DNA from: Methanobacterium sp. UBA44
GTDB taxonomy: Archaea; Methanobacteriota; Methanobacteria; Methanobacteriales; Methanobacteriaceae
Assembly (NCBI GenBank): GCA_002494885.1
Contig: DACV01000007.1
Coordinates: 216,628-280,627 of the forward strand
Direction of reading: 5' to 3'
DNA length: 64,000 bases
The notes under the pieces were generated by a model that saw only the letters and a list, made by a program, of their open reading frames with translations, was not told where the DNA came from and searched no databases. A program made the translations under genes and the position numbers. Positions 43,974 through 52,732 of this stretch are shown here, piece by piece. Within the stretch, counting starts at the first letter, position 1, and each line of letters starts with the position of its first letter.

Positions 43974-45089
43974 ATGAAAATTTTATTTGTTGGTGCAAGG
44001 CTTTTTGAAGATATTGCACTATACGTCAAGAATAAAGGAATTACAAGCATATTAACAGAATCTAATCCTGATTCAAAGAATTTAGAGCTTGCAGATGTTC
44101 AGTATATCGTTCCAAGAGGTATGGAAGGACCTAAAGAAGTTGCACTTAAAGAAGATGTAGACGCAGTTGTACCACTTATTGGGATAGATAAGCCCCTGAT
44201 TGAAGTTGCTAAATTTAAAAAAGATTTAGAAGATAATTATGGATTACCTGTAGTTGCATCCCCTCTAAATGCTGTAATTACTGCAAGAGATAAACAAAAA
44301 ACTAAAGAGCTTTTCATTAAAAATAAAATAAAAACTCCTGAATTTATTGACATTTCTAAAAATCAGTTAAAACAGGAATTACCTGTAGTACTGAAGAAAT
44401 TAGAGGGACAAGGGGGAAGTGGAGTAAAAATAGCTACTAATAATGCTGATCTGGAAGATTGCATCGATGATTTTAAAGGAGCGATTGCAGAAAAATTTAT
44501 CCCTGGAATTGAAATATCCATTGAAGTTTTAAGATATGATGAAAAGGCCGTTCCTCTTGTTCCAGTATATAAAGGTAGAACAACACTTGACTGTATTCAT
44601 CCCCTGGATAAATTAAAAACTGCTCCTCTTGAAGTAGATAACCTTAATAATGAATATATACGTGGAAAAGCTTCTGAAATTGCTAATATTTTAGGATCTG
44701 AGGGAAATATTGATATTGATATTATTTTTGATGAAAAAGATAGTATTTCTTACTTTATAGAGATAAATACACGCCTAAGTGGAACAAGATACTTAACAAC
44801 TGCATCAACAACCGTGAATCCAGTGAATGAACTTGTTGATATGGCTTTAGGCGAATGGAATCCTAAAACTGTGGAAAAAAGAATTAAAAAATATAATGCT
44901 CTTGAAATACCTATAGGCAATTATAAAAATGAAAAAAATAACTATAAATTTAGGAATTTTAATGGTAAAAACAGCTGGGTAATTCACGGCCCCTCTGATT
45001 TTCAGCGTATCACTATTCGTGCAGAAAGCTTTAAAAAGGCATTTAAAACTGCAGAAGAACTGAATATCGATTATACAAAATTTCTTTAA
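43974..45089 (+). CDS. CarB-like ATP-grasp ligase of the pseudomurein cluster
   Basis: The 371-residue protein has an N-terminal Rossmann part (KILFVGARLFEDIALYVK), then an ATP-grasp core: VVLKKLEGQGGSGVKI near 140-155, EKFIPGIEISIEVL near 178-192, and FIEINTRLSG near 260. Archaeal pseudomurein clusters include such a CarB-like ATP-grasp enzyme. It is directly followed by the MraY-like and Mur ligase genes. Likely joins an amino acid to a cell-wall precursor; not carbamoyl-phosphate synthase. Confidence 0.8.
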   Translation: MKILFVGARLFEDIALYVKNKGITSILTESNPDSKNLELADVQYIVPRGMEGPKEVALKEDVDAVVPLIGIDKPLIEVAKFKKDLEDNYGLPVVASPLNAVITARDKQKTKELFIKNKIKTPEFIDISKNQLKQELPVVLKKLEGQGGSGVKIATNNADLEDCIDDFKGAIAEKFIPGIEISIEVLRYDEKAVPLVPVYKGRTTLDCIHPLDKLKTAPLEVDNLNNEYIRGKASEIANILGSEGNIDIDIIFDEKDSISYFIEINTRLSGTRYLTTASTTVNPVNELVDMALGEWNPKTVEKRIKKYNALEIPIGNYKNEKNNYKFRNFNGKNSWVIHGPSDFQRITIRAESFKKAFKTAEELNIDYTKFL

Positions 45090-45151
45090 TATTTTAAATC
45101 ATTCATTACTTACAAATATTTAATAAGATAAAAGTAAATTAAGGTGATTAG

Positions 45152-46231
45152 TTGAATATTTCACAAAATGACATTTTTTTATTCTTGATTGCATTTTTAT
45201 CAACGGTATTTTTCACTTTATTTGTTAGAAAAATATTGAAAGATGCCAACATAACAGATAAACCCATTGTAACTGAACACAGCCATAAAACAGGCACTCC
45301 AACCATGGGAGGGCTTGCAATCTTGCTTGGAATTCTTCTGACTACGTGTATCTATTTTAATAATAAAAATTTAGTCCTTATGACAATGTTAATGCTAACA
45401 GCGAGCTTAATTGGGCTTTTTGACGATTTAATTGGGCTAAAAACTAAAGAAATCCAGAAAAAAATTAGGAACATTAGTTCTTTGCCTTTAGAAATTGGAA
45501 GATTAACATTAAAACCTGGTGAAGAAGCTCGTGTTGCAACACCAAAAGCCAAAAAAGACCTGGAAAAGCATTTACATGATAAAAAAGTAGAAATAATTGG
45601 TGAAACTCCAATTAAAAGCGAAGTAAAAGAAAGTGAAAAAATATTTGCGCAATTTCTTATTTCTATATTCCTAATAGGCACAGGAGCTGTCAGTTCCTCT
45701 GTACTTGGATTTGATCTGGGAATTTTTGTAATACCAGTGATTATGTTCGGTATAATCGGGGCTATAAACGCTGTAAACCTCATTGATGGTATGGACGGTC
45801 TTGCTGCAGGTATTATGGCTATAACATCCTCTGCATGTGCTATTTTTTCAATTTCCATTGGAAATATTGAAGGTGGAATTCCTTTTATAGCACTTGCCGG
45901 AGTTTCATTTGGATTTCTTGCCTTAAATAGATACCCTGCTTCGATATTTATGGGAGATACTGGTTCTTTTGCTTTAGGGGCTGGCTATATCACTGCAGCA
46001 TTTTTAGGAAATATAATATATTTTGCTCTAATTGCCCTTGCCATTCCAATTCTTTCAGTGATAGTAAGCCTTATGCATCGTTCTAACATCATAAAATTGC
46101 CTGTTGAGCCACTACATCATACATTGCATTATAAAGGATTATCAGAAAAGAAAATAGTAACTCTTTACTGGGGAATTACCATTATAATATGTGCATTAGC
46201 GCTCTATTTTTACCACTACTTCATAATTTAA
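45152..46231 (+). CDS. MraY-like glycosyl-1-phosphate transferase of the pseudomurein cluster
   Basis: About ten membrane helices with the family motifs GLFDDLIGL near 88, NAVNLIDGMDGLAAG near 205, MGDTGSFALG near 267 and PVEPLHHTLHYKGLSE near 315. A cytosolic insertion of about 55 residues (107-165) follows the DD motif. TTG start with AAGGTGAT upstream. It likely moves the pseudomurein precursor onto undecaprenyl or archaeal lipid carrier at the membrane. Confidence 0.88.
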   Translation: MNISQNDIFLFLIAFLSTVFFTLFVRKILKDANITDKPIVTEHSHKTGTPTMGGLAILLGILLTTCIYFNNKNLVLMTMLMLTASLIGLFDDLIGLKTKEIQKKIRNISSLPLEIGRLTLKPGEEARVATPKAKKDLEKHLHDKKVEIIGETPIKSEVKESEKIFAQFLISIFLIGTGAVSSSVLGFDLGIFVIPVIMFGIIGAINAVNLIDGMDGLAAGIMAITSSACAIFSISIGNIEGGIPFIALAGVSFGFLALNRYPASIFMGDTGSFALGAGYITAAFLGNIIYFALIALAIPILSVIVSLMHRSNIIKLPVEPLHHTLHYKGLSEKKIVTLYWGITIIICALALYFYHYFII

Positions 46232-46235
46232 CCAT

Positions 46236-47675
46236 GTGAAAAAAATGAAGACATTATCAACATCATATATAGCAGAAGAGATAGGTGGAAAACTTATTGG
46301 TGATAATAAAAGCATTGAGGGAATTTTTACTTTCCTAAATGCAGCAAAAAAAGGCGATATTGTAATCAGGCACTGGATAAATGAAATTGGAATAAAAATG
46401 GCTGTAGAAAAAGGAGTTTCATGCATAATAACCCAAACTCCTAAAGCTAATGCCGTAAAAGTAGCTGAAGAATTAAGATTACCAGTTATTATTACAGAAA
46501 AGATAGAATTGGCCAATGCTTTCGCAATAAAATGGGCCATTGAAAAATTTGCCAGTGAATCTATACGAGTTGTTGTTACCGGAACCAACGGTAAATCTAC
46601 ATCTACGAACATGATTTATAATATCCTAAAAGAAGCAGGTTTCAGCACTTACTCCAATACTGATTCAAAATCCGAATTCAATACACTTATAGATCCAATG
46701 GTTGCAAAACAAATTGCAGAATTTAATGGAAAAATAGAAGCAATGGTAATTGAAGTGTCAGAGGTTCAGGGATGGCTTGATGACATTATGAAAGATCATG
46801 CTTACATAATGACCTCTGCAATTGATCCTGAAGTTGTGGTCATAACCAATGTTGCTTTAGACCATATTGGTCTTGTAAATTCTATTGAAGAAACATTTGA
46901 CGAAACATCTGGAGCTGTAAAAGCCTTAAAGAAAGAAAATGGTTCCATGATTTTAAATTTTGATGATCCACTTGTTAGAAAAATGAAAGATTTCAATCCC
47001 CATAAAAAAATCCTATTTTTTGGAGATAATGCTCAGATAAATCTAAAAGATGAGGGAATCTTCTTCAATGATCAAATTATAATAGAAACCAGGGAGCTTC
47101 CATTTAAAAGCCATCATTTTATTCAAAATATTATGGCTGCAACTGGTGCTGCTTTAGCTTTAAACATTGATATTAACACGATCAGGAGAGCTATTTCATC
47201 ATATGTCCCTTTAAAAAGAAGATTTACGATAATTAATTCAGAGCCATTGATTATAGATGATTTTGCTCATAATCCTGACGGCATAGTTGCAACCATAAAA
47301 AATGCATCTATAATTGGTAAAGGCAATTTCTTAGTTGTTTCTGCAATAAGAGGATCAAGAGGAGAAGTAATCAATCAGGTTAATGCAGAAGCAATCGCCG
47401 AGGGTCTGGAAAACACGTCATATAAACTGATTATAACAAGTAGTAAAGACGTTACAGATGATTTAAATATTGTTAACCAGGATGAAAAAAAAGTTTTTAT
47501 AGGTGCACTTCGTAAAAGAGAGATAAAATATATCTTCCATGAAAAACTATATGATGCATTAGAATATGTAATGAAAATATCAAATGATGAAGATATAATA
47601 TTATTAATCGGTGCACAGGGCATGGACCCTGCATCTGAAATTTTAAAAGAAATTTTAAGTCTTAAAAATAACTAA
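46236..47675 (+). CDS. Mur-ligase family enzyme of pseudomurein synthesis
   Basis: The 479-residue protein has the Mur ATP loop VVVTGTNGKSTSTNM near 112-126, a central domain with VVITNVALDHIG, and a C-terminal domain with IIDDFAHNPDG near 345. Mur ligases add amino acids to wall precursors. The GTG start at 46236 lies five bases after the MraY stop; ATG 46245 is the alternative. Whether it is the MurC- or MurE-like paralogue cannot be told without comparison. Confidence 0.87.
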   Translation: MKKMKTLSTSYIAEEIGGKLIGDNKSIEGIFTFLNAAKKGDIVIRHWINEIGIKMAVEKGVSCIITQTPKANAVKVAEELRLPVIITEKIELANAFAIKWAIEKFASESIRVVVTGTNGKSTSTNMIYNILKEAGFSTYSNTDSKSEFNTLIDPMVAKQIAEFNGKIEAMVIEVSEVQGWLDDIMKDHAYIMTSAIDPEVVVITNVALDHIGLVNSIEETFDETSGAVKALKKENGSMILNFDDPLVRKMKDFNPHKKILFFGDNAQINLKDEGIFFNDQIIIETRELPFKSHHFIQNIMAATGAALALNIDINTIRRAISSYVPLKRRFTIINSEPLIIDDFAHNPDGIVATIKNASIIGKGNFLVVSAIRGSRGEVINQVNAEAIAEGLENTSYKLIITSSKDVTDDLNIVNQDEKKVFIGALRKREIKYIFHEKLYDALEYVMKISNDEDIILLIGAQGMDPASEILKEILSLKNN

Positions 47676-47703
47676 ATAGTAACCAATCACATCTGGTGAC
47701 CAA

Positions 47704-48144
47704 ATGTTCATAAAAATAAGAAGAGATACCTTAATAATTTTAATACTTGCCTTTATGTTAATTGTTTCCGGGAGGCTGATGACCTATATGTCCTTTGCAT
47801 CTTCTACTGAAGTAGATCAAGGAATACCCATATCTGGTGTTATAATTAAAGGGAATGACATAGTTCCAACTGATTCTATCAGAACTAATATTGCTGCTGC
47901 TGGTTTTAGACAAGGCAGCTATATTAAAGGAGATACTCTCGTTACAAATAAAAGAGAGCTGCCTTTAAATGAAGCAATTGAAAGTGCTAAAAAATTTGCT
48001 ACATTAACCACCATTCCAGGTACAAGATTAACTCCAATCGTAGCAGCAGACGTTAAAGTGGATAAAGAACAGGGAATAGTGACGGTGAACGTTATTGAAG
48101 ACTTCTCTAATCTAAAAATTAACAATACGGCTGTGACAGCATGA
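47704..48144 (+). CDS. Membrane-anchored POTRA-like protein in the wall cluster
   Basis: A single hydrophobic anchor at about 8-25 is followed by an extracellular domain. Its GVIIKGNDIVPTDSIRTNIAAAGFRQGSYI segment reads like a POTRA repeat (beta-GN-helix-G). FtsQ and DivIB use such a domain in bacterial wall divisomes. The match is by pattern only. It overlaps the next gene by four bases. Confidence 0.6.
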   Translation: MFIKIRRDTLIILILAFMLIVSGRLMTYMSFASSTEVDQGIPISGVIIKGNDIVPTDSIRTNIAAAGFRQGSYIKGDTLVTNKRELPLNEAIESAKKFATLTTIPGTRLTPIVAADVKVDKEQGIVTVNVIEDFSNLKINNTAVTA

Positions 48145-49388
48145 AAAGAATTTTATTATTATTGTTTATAATGGCAGTTTTCATAACTCCCTCAGCAGCA
48201 ACAATGAACGTTGTTGTAATTACTGATCCAACAGGTAATGACAGTAATGGAGCGGCAGCAGGTAGTATGTCATTTGCCCAAAATATGTTTCAGTCAACGT
48301 TTATCCTATCAAAAGATAAACATTTTACTGTCCTTTCTGGTGGTGAAGGAGATTCTACAGCTCGTTTAGGAGCTATTGTAGAAACAATAAAAAGATTTGA
48401 AGCAGGTGCTACGCCAGCAGAAGCTGCATCTGCAGCAAATTCATTTGGTGGTATCAGAATTATGACTGGAAGTTCCACTCAGGGTGCTGCTGTAGGAGGA
48501 TCCTTTGATGCTTACTTAATTATAGTAGAGGATAATGGAACAATTACAGTAACTCCCCATTCAGGAGGACTGGCTGTTTTACCACCCGGAAAAAAAGGAG
48601 CTATAATCCACCTGAGAAATACACATGGTAACCCTATGTATGGAACTGCAACAAAAGTACGCCAAGAAACCGCTGTGAATATTGGTAAAATGATTAGAGA
48701 TGGGTATCCTTCTACCAAAATAGTTGAAGAAGTATTTAAGGAAGTATCTAATGAAGCTGGAGAAAAGTATGGTGGTGGTGCTGTAAATCTAGCATCAGGA
48801 ATAACTACTGGAGACATGTTTACTCCAGAAAAACTTAATACAACTGGTTACCCCATGAACACTCCATACAGTAAATATTGTAACGATTGCGGCTGGAGTA
48901 CAGGATATCCTGGGGCAGATAACTATAAAATCTGTCCAATTTGTGAAGGAACTCTAAATGTTAAATATGCTTATGATTCATTAGGAGATGCAATTACAGT
49001 TACTTCTCAAACTGTTCAGGTTTCTGTATATGGAACTGATGAAATTGGTATAAGGGAAACAACAGAAGAAATAGTTAAAGCATCAGTTAAAAAACATGGT
49101 TACAGCAATACAGAAATAGCAAACAGTATAAACAGAGGAATTGACAATGGACTTCTTGTTGGTGTTAATTATGTGGAGCCAAAAGATATCAATGTTAGGC
49201 CAAGTTCAAGAGCAGTAGGTGTTTATTTCAAACCCCTTCCAGACAAAAGATCATCTCCCCCATGGAATTTACCGGTAAGTTCTTCCCTTTTAGACGTTAT
49301 TGGGAATATGCAGACCGCTATTGGGATAATATTAGTACTTCTTGTCTTATTCAGAAGTACCTTAATCAGTTCATTCTTGAAAAAATAA
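48141..49388 (+). CDS. Exported protein with zinc ribbon and C-terminal membrane helix
   Basis: Residues 1-21 are a signal peptide, and residues about 388-408 a C-terminal anchor. The middle has a CxxC...CxxC zinc ribbon (YCNDCGWST, ICPICEGT) near 248-273, unusual outside the cell. The rest is a Gly-rich alpha/beta domain (VVITDPTGNDSNGAAAGS). No named family. Translation is coupled to the POTRA-like gene. Confidence 0.7.
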   Translation: MKRILLLLFIMAVFITPSAATMNVVVITDPTGNDSNGAAAGSMSFAQNMFQSTFILSKDKHFTVLSGGEGDSTARLGAIVETIKRFEAGATPAEAASAANSFGGIRIMTGSSTQGAAVGGSFDAYLIIVEDNGTITVTPHSGGLAVLPPGKKGAIIHLRNTHGNPMYGTATKVRQETAVNIGKMIRDGYPSTKIVEEVFKEVSNEAGEKYGGGAVNLASGITTGDMFTPEKLNTTGYPMNTPYSKYCNDCGWSTGYPGADNYKICPICEGTLNVKYAYDSLGDAITVTSQTVQVSVYGTDEIGIRETTEEIVKASVKKHGYSNTEIANSINRGIDNGLLVGVNYVEPKDINVRPSSRAVGVYFKPLPDKRSSPPWNLPVSSSLLDVIGNMQTAIGIILVLLVLFRSTLISSFLKK

Positions 49389-49457
49389 TGGAGGCTTATT
49401 AGCCATATTCTATTATTTTTATCATATTTTCAAAAATTATTAAAACTGAGTGATATA

Positions 49458-49811
49458 ATGGCTTTAATTCTAATTCGGGCAAGTAGTCAGGGTAAACTCC
49501 TGAATGCCATTGCAGATATTGAAAGACATGCTACTTTAAAAATAGCAGGGAAACCCAAGATTATTGACGTGAAAATTGCAGATGAAGTAGCTGAAAATAT
49601 AATTAAACAAAAATTAAGGACAAAAAGTAAAATAGCTGCATTAGTAAGTGTTTTAGAGGATACAACAAAATCAATAATGCATATCAAAAAAATACATCCT
49701 CCTGCACATTTACTTGTTATAAGTGATGAATATAAAGAACATGAACAAATAAAACAAATATTTGGGAAATTGCCTCCCCTAAAAGGCTATTATTCCCTCA
49801 AAAAAGATTAA
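49458..49811 (+). CDS. DUF356 protein
   Basis: The 117-residue protein matches the methanogen-specific DUF356 (ALILIRASSQGKLLNAIADIERHA at the start, HPPAHLLVISDEY near 80). GAGTGA precedes the ATG. Function unknown. Confidence 0.85.
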   Translation: MALILIRASSQGKLLNAIADIERHATLKIAGKPKIIDVKIADEVAENIIKQKLRTKSKIAALVSVLEDTTKSIMHIKKIHPPAHLLVISDEYKEHEQIKQIFGKLPPLKGYYSLKKD

Positions 49812-49848
49812 AATAAATTGTTTTCATGAGATATAGTTGGCCTAAACT

Positions 49849-50307
49849 CTAATTTCTTTTTATTCTGGCTATATCCCCTATTGTAGCTCCTTTTCTGGCT
49901 GAAGAACCTATATCCTCACTGCTAACATCCTCCAGTTTTTCCATGAGTTTGATATTTAATATACGTTCTAACTTTCTTGCAAGCTTAATATCTGGTACCA
50001 TTTTTCCAGATTCCAATCTGTTAATTACAGATGCCTTTTCATATATTTTTTCAGCCAGATCCTCACGAGACCATCCTTTTTTTTCCCTTGCTTCTCTTAT
50101 AATACTATTATAATCCTCAAGCACTTCATGGGAAGGTTCTTCAAATCTTGGTTTTCTTCTAACAGGTCTGGGCCTTCTTGGCCTAGGTGGCTCTCTTTGA
50201 ACTTTTCCAAATTTAGCACATGCATTACATGTAAGCATGGTAGAACTCTCAATTTTTGTCTTCATTGGTTTTCCGATTATTTTATTTCCACATATCTCGC
50301 ATCTCAT
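49849..50307 (-). CDS. Multiprotein bridging factor 1 homologue
   Basis: An N-terminal zinc ribbon (CEICGNKI ... CNACAKFGK, residues 3-35), an Arg/Pro linker and a C-terminal helix-turn-helix (YNSIIREAREKKGWSREDLAEKI...) at about 66-120. Archaeal MBF1 links TBP and regulators or ribosomes. Confidence 0.92.
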   Translation of the reverse strand: MRCEICGNKIIGKPMKTKIESSTMLTCNACAKFGKVQREPPRPRRPRPVRRKPRFEEPSHEVLEDYNSIIREAREKKGWSREDLAEKIYEKASVINRLESGKMVPDIKLARKLERILNIKLMEKLEDVSSEDIGSSARKGATIGDIARIKRN

Positions 50308-50501
50308 GCTGATCCCTTTGTATTTACGTTAAAACACTATCTTAATATTCTACTTGTACTAAAAAATAATTATAGTTTTTAAATATATTTTGCATCCTCA
50401 ATATTTAAATATTATTAAAACAAAAATAACACTAAAATCCAATATATTTTAATTTGATATAAAAATCCAAAATTAAAAACTAAATGGAGTGAGTATGGAT
50501 C

Positions 50502-51734
50502 ATGGAAGACATGACCAAAAATATAATGAAAAAAACTGAAGACCTTAAAAAGGAAATAAAACTCCTGAAAGAAGAAAATACTAAAACAAAAAGAAATCTA
50601 ATGTGGAAAGTTAGAAAACTTGAAAAAGATAAAGTTTTAGTAGAAAATGAAAAAATGAGGCTAGATAGGGAAGTAAAATCCCTTAGAGGCGAAATTGAAA
50701 GATTCAGATCACCTCCACTAGTTGTAGCCACAGTAACAGAAGTCCTTGAGGACGGGAAACTGGTTGTTAAAAGCAGTACCGGACCCCACTTTGTTATTGG
50801 CTTTTCACGTTTATTTGATACAGAATCAATTGAACCTGGTTCAAGAGTTGCTCTAAACCAGCAAACATTCAGTATTGTAAATGTACTTCCATCAGAAAAA
50901 GATCCTTTAATAACTGGTATGGAAGTAGAAGAAAAACCTGAAGTAAGTTATGAAGAAATTGGTGGGCTTGAAGAGCAGGTTGTAGAAATTAAAGAAACAG
51001 TTGAACTTCCGCTTAAAAAACCAGAATTATTTGCAAACATTGGAATTGAACCTCCAAAAGGAGTTCTTTTATACGGACCTCCTGGAACAGGTAAGACCCT
51101 TCTTGCAAAAGCAGTAGCAAATGAAACCAATGCAACATTTATAAAAATAGTTGCATCAGAATTTGTTAAAAAATACATTGGTGAAGGTGCAAGATTAGTA
51201 AGAGGCGTTTTCGAACTTGCAAAAGAAAAAGCCCCAAGCATAATCTTCATTGACGAAATTGATGCTATTGCAGCCAAGAGACTTAAAAGTTCTACCAGCG
51301 GCGATAGAGAAGTTCAAAGAACTCTTATGCAGTTACTTGCTGAGATGGATGGTTTTGAATCCAGGGGAGATGTGGGTATTGTTGCAGCAACCAACAGACC
51401 TGACATATTAGACCCTGCACTTTTACGTCCTGGAAGATTTGACAGGTTCATAGAAGTTCCAATCCCAAATGAAGATGGAAGAATGGAGATTCTAAAGATA
51501 CATACTAGTGCAATGTCTTTGGATGAAGAAGTAGATATCAGACTTGTTGCATCACTTACAGAAGGTGGGTCTGGTGCAGACCTTAAAGCAATCTGTACAG
51601 AAGCAGGTATGTTTGCAATAAGGGAAGAAAGATCTACTGTTACCATGAATGACTTCATGGACGCAACTGATAAGATCGTAGGTCTTGAGAGAGAAGAAGA
51701 AGTTAAAAGAGAAGCCGGTGTAATGTACGGTTGA
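50502..51734 (+). CDS. pan: Proteasome-activating nucleotidase
   Basis: An N-terminal coiled coil (1-65), an OB domain (70-140) and an AAA module with Walker A GPPGTGKT near 192 and Walker B FIDEIDAIA near 248, ending in the proteasome-opening HbYX motif (MYG). GGAGTGA precedes the ATG. It unfolds proteins and feeds the 20S proteasome. Confidence 0.97.
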   Translation: MEDMTKNIMKKTEDLKKEIKLLKEENTKTKRNLMWKVRKLEKDKVLVENEKMRLDREVKSLRGEIERFRSPPLVVATVTEVLEDGKLVVKSSTGPHFVIGFSRLFDTESIEPGSRVALNQQTFSIVNVLPSEKDPLITGMEVEEKPEVSYEEIGGLEEQVVEIKETVELPLKKPELFANIGIEPPKGVLLYGPPGTGKTLLAKAVANETNATFIKIVASEFVKKYIGEGARLVRGVFELAKEKAPSIIFIDEIDAIAAKRLKSSTSGDREVQRTLMQLLAEMDGFESRGDVGIVAATNRPDILDPALLRPGRFDRFIEVPIPNEDGRMEILKIHTSAMSLDEEVDIRLVASLTEGGSGADLKAICTEAGMFAIREERSTVTMNDFMDATDKIVGLEREEEVKREAGVMYG

Positions 51735-51751
51735 TCTTGATTTTCTTTTAT

Positions 51752-51905
51752 TCCTCAAAAATTCTATGAATTTTCGGGGCTTTTTGAAAATCTATGATTT
51801 TCAATGCCCCGAAAACTTTGTTTTCGAGGGCCCCAAACACAGAAGTGTGTGAATCTCTGATTCGCCACGTCAAAATTCATAGAATTTTGACAGTGTTTGA
51901 GGGTT
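51752..51905. repeat. Short-hairpin array C1, downstream of pan
   Basis: Consecutive hairpins: CAAAAATTC-TAT-GAATTTT, an outer GGGGC/GCCCC stem enclosing GAAAATC-TAT-GATTTTC (51786-51802), GAAAAC-TTT-GTTTTC, CACA/TGTG, GAATC-TCT-GATTC (51851-51863) and TCAAAATTC-ATA-GAATTTTGA (51870-51890). Linkers include GCCACG and ACAGTGTTTGAGGG. No coding frame. Confidence 0.65.
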
Positions 51906-51960
51906 TTATTTTTATTAAATAATTCAAAAAATATTTATTCTATAAATTAAAACTTATTTT

Positions 51961-52020
51961 TAGCCGATGATGAACCCTATGAGCTCTGATTGATGATGAA
52001 TGATGGGCGAACTGAGGCTA
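51961..52020 (+). ncRNA. C/D box guide sRNA
   Basis: All four boxes are in place: C box ATGATGA at 51967-51973, D' box CTGA at 51986-51989, C' box ATGATGA at 51993-51999, D box CTGA at 52012-52015. Two 12-base guides lie directly before D' (ACCCTATGAGCT) and D (ATGATGGGCGAA). A TAGCC/GGCTA terminal stem encloses them. Spacing (12 bases, then 3 between D' and C') is the compact archaeal form. It directs 2'-O-methylation of two sites in rRNA or tRNA; TTCGCCCAT, the complement of the D guide, resembles the 23S A-loop region from memory. Confidence 0.88.
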
Positions 52021-52047
52021 ATAAATTTATGTAATAACTTTGTTGCC

Positions 52048-52268
52048 ATGAGGCGAAGCTTCATCAGCTATAAAAAACCTGTAGGTTTTTTACGCGTCAA
52101 AATCATAGATTTTGACAGCTATAAAAAAACAAAAGAGTTTTTAGCCACGAAACGGAGTTTCGTAGGCTGACAAATTTCAAAGAATTTTTACGTCGCAAAA
52201 CATAGTTTTACAGGCTATCAAATTTAATATGTTAAATTTGATGCCACAAAAACGAAGTTTTTGTAGCT
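52048..52268. repeat. Short-hairpin array C2
   Basis: Eight hairpins in a row: ATGAGGC-GAA-GCTTCAT (52048), AAAAAACCT/AGGTTTTTT (52072-52091), TCAAAATCATAGATTTTGA (52097-52115), AAAAAC/GTTTTT, ACGAAAC-GGA-GTTTCGT (52147-52163), two imperfect units, ATCAAATTTAA-TATG-TTAAATTTGAT (52217-52242) and ACAAAAAC-GAA-GTTTTTGT (52246-52264). Linkers alternate AGCTAT/GGCTAT with GCCAC/ACGCG. It begins just after the C/D sRNA. Confidence 0.7.
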
Positions 52269-52302
52269 ATTTAATGTATTATAATCAATATTAGGTGAAT
52301 TT

Positions 52303-52728
52303 ATGGATCATGTCGTTTATGTAGATGCAAAGGCAAATGAAATGGAAAAGTTACTTGCTGAAACTAAAAAGATGATTATTCGAGGGGCTGCAGGAAGAAA
52401 AATGCCCTATGGACGGGTTAATGTTGGGGATAAGCTCTATTTTATTAATAACAATAGTGAAGGATTAATTAAAACATCAGGGACTGTTGATAATGTTTTT
52501 AATTCTGAAAAAATGTCTAAAGAAGAATCAACAACCCTTGTTGATAATAATCAAGATAAATTACAGTTAACAGATAAACAATTTAAACGCTGGGCAGGAA
52601 AGAGATATTTAGTCTTAATAGAGCTAAGAGACATTGTAGCTGTTGATCCCTTTGAAATAGACCCTAACGAATATGGAAATATGGATGATTGGTTGCTTGT
52701 TGAAGATATTGAAAGGGTGAAAAAATAA
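52303..52728 (+). CDS. Conserved hypothetical protein, possible PUA/ASCH-like fold
   Basis: The 141-residue protein has a conserved look (KMPYGRVNVGDKLYFINNN near 33-51, RWAGKRYLVLIEL near 97-109, MDDWLLVEDIERV at the end). A beta-rich GD..YF pattern suggests a PUA-like fold, but this is weak. AGGTGA precedes the ATG. Confidence 0.6.
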   Translation: MDHVVYVDAKANEMEKLLAETKKMIIRGAAGRKMPYGRVNVGDKLYFINNNSEGLIKTSGTVDNVFNSEKMSKEESTTLVDNNQDKLQLTDKQFKRWAGKRYLVLIELRDIVAVDPFEIDPNEYGNMDDWLLVEDIERVKK

Positions 52729-52732
52729 TTAC

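Noticed and set aside
43974..45089. Carbamoyl-phosphate synthase large subunit
   Set aside because: Only one ATP-grasp unit of 371 residues is present, beside MraY-like and Mur ligase genes.
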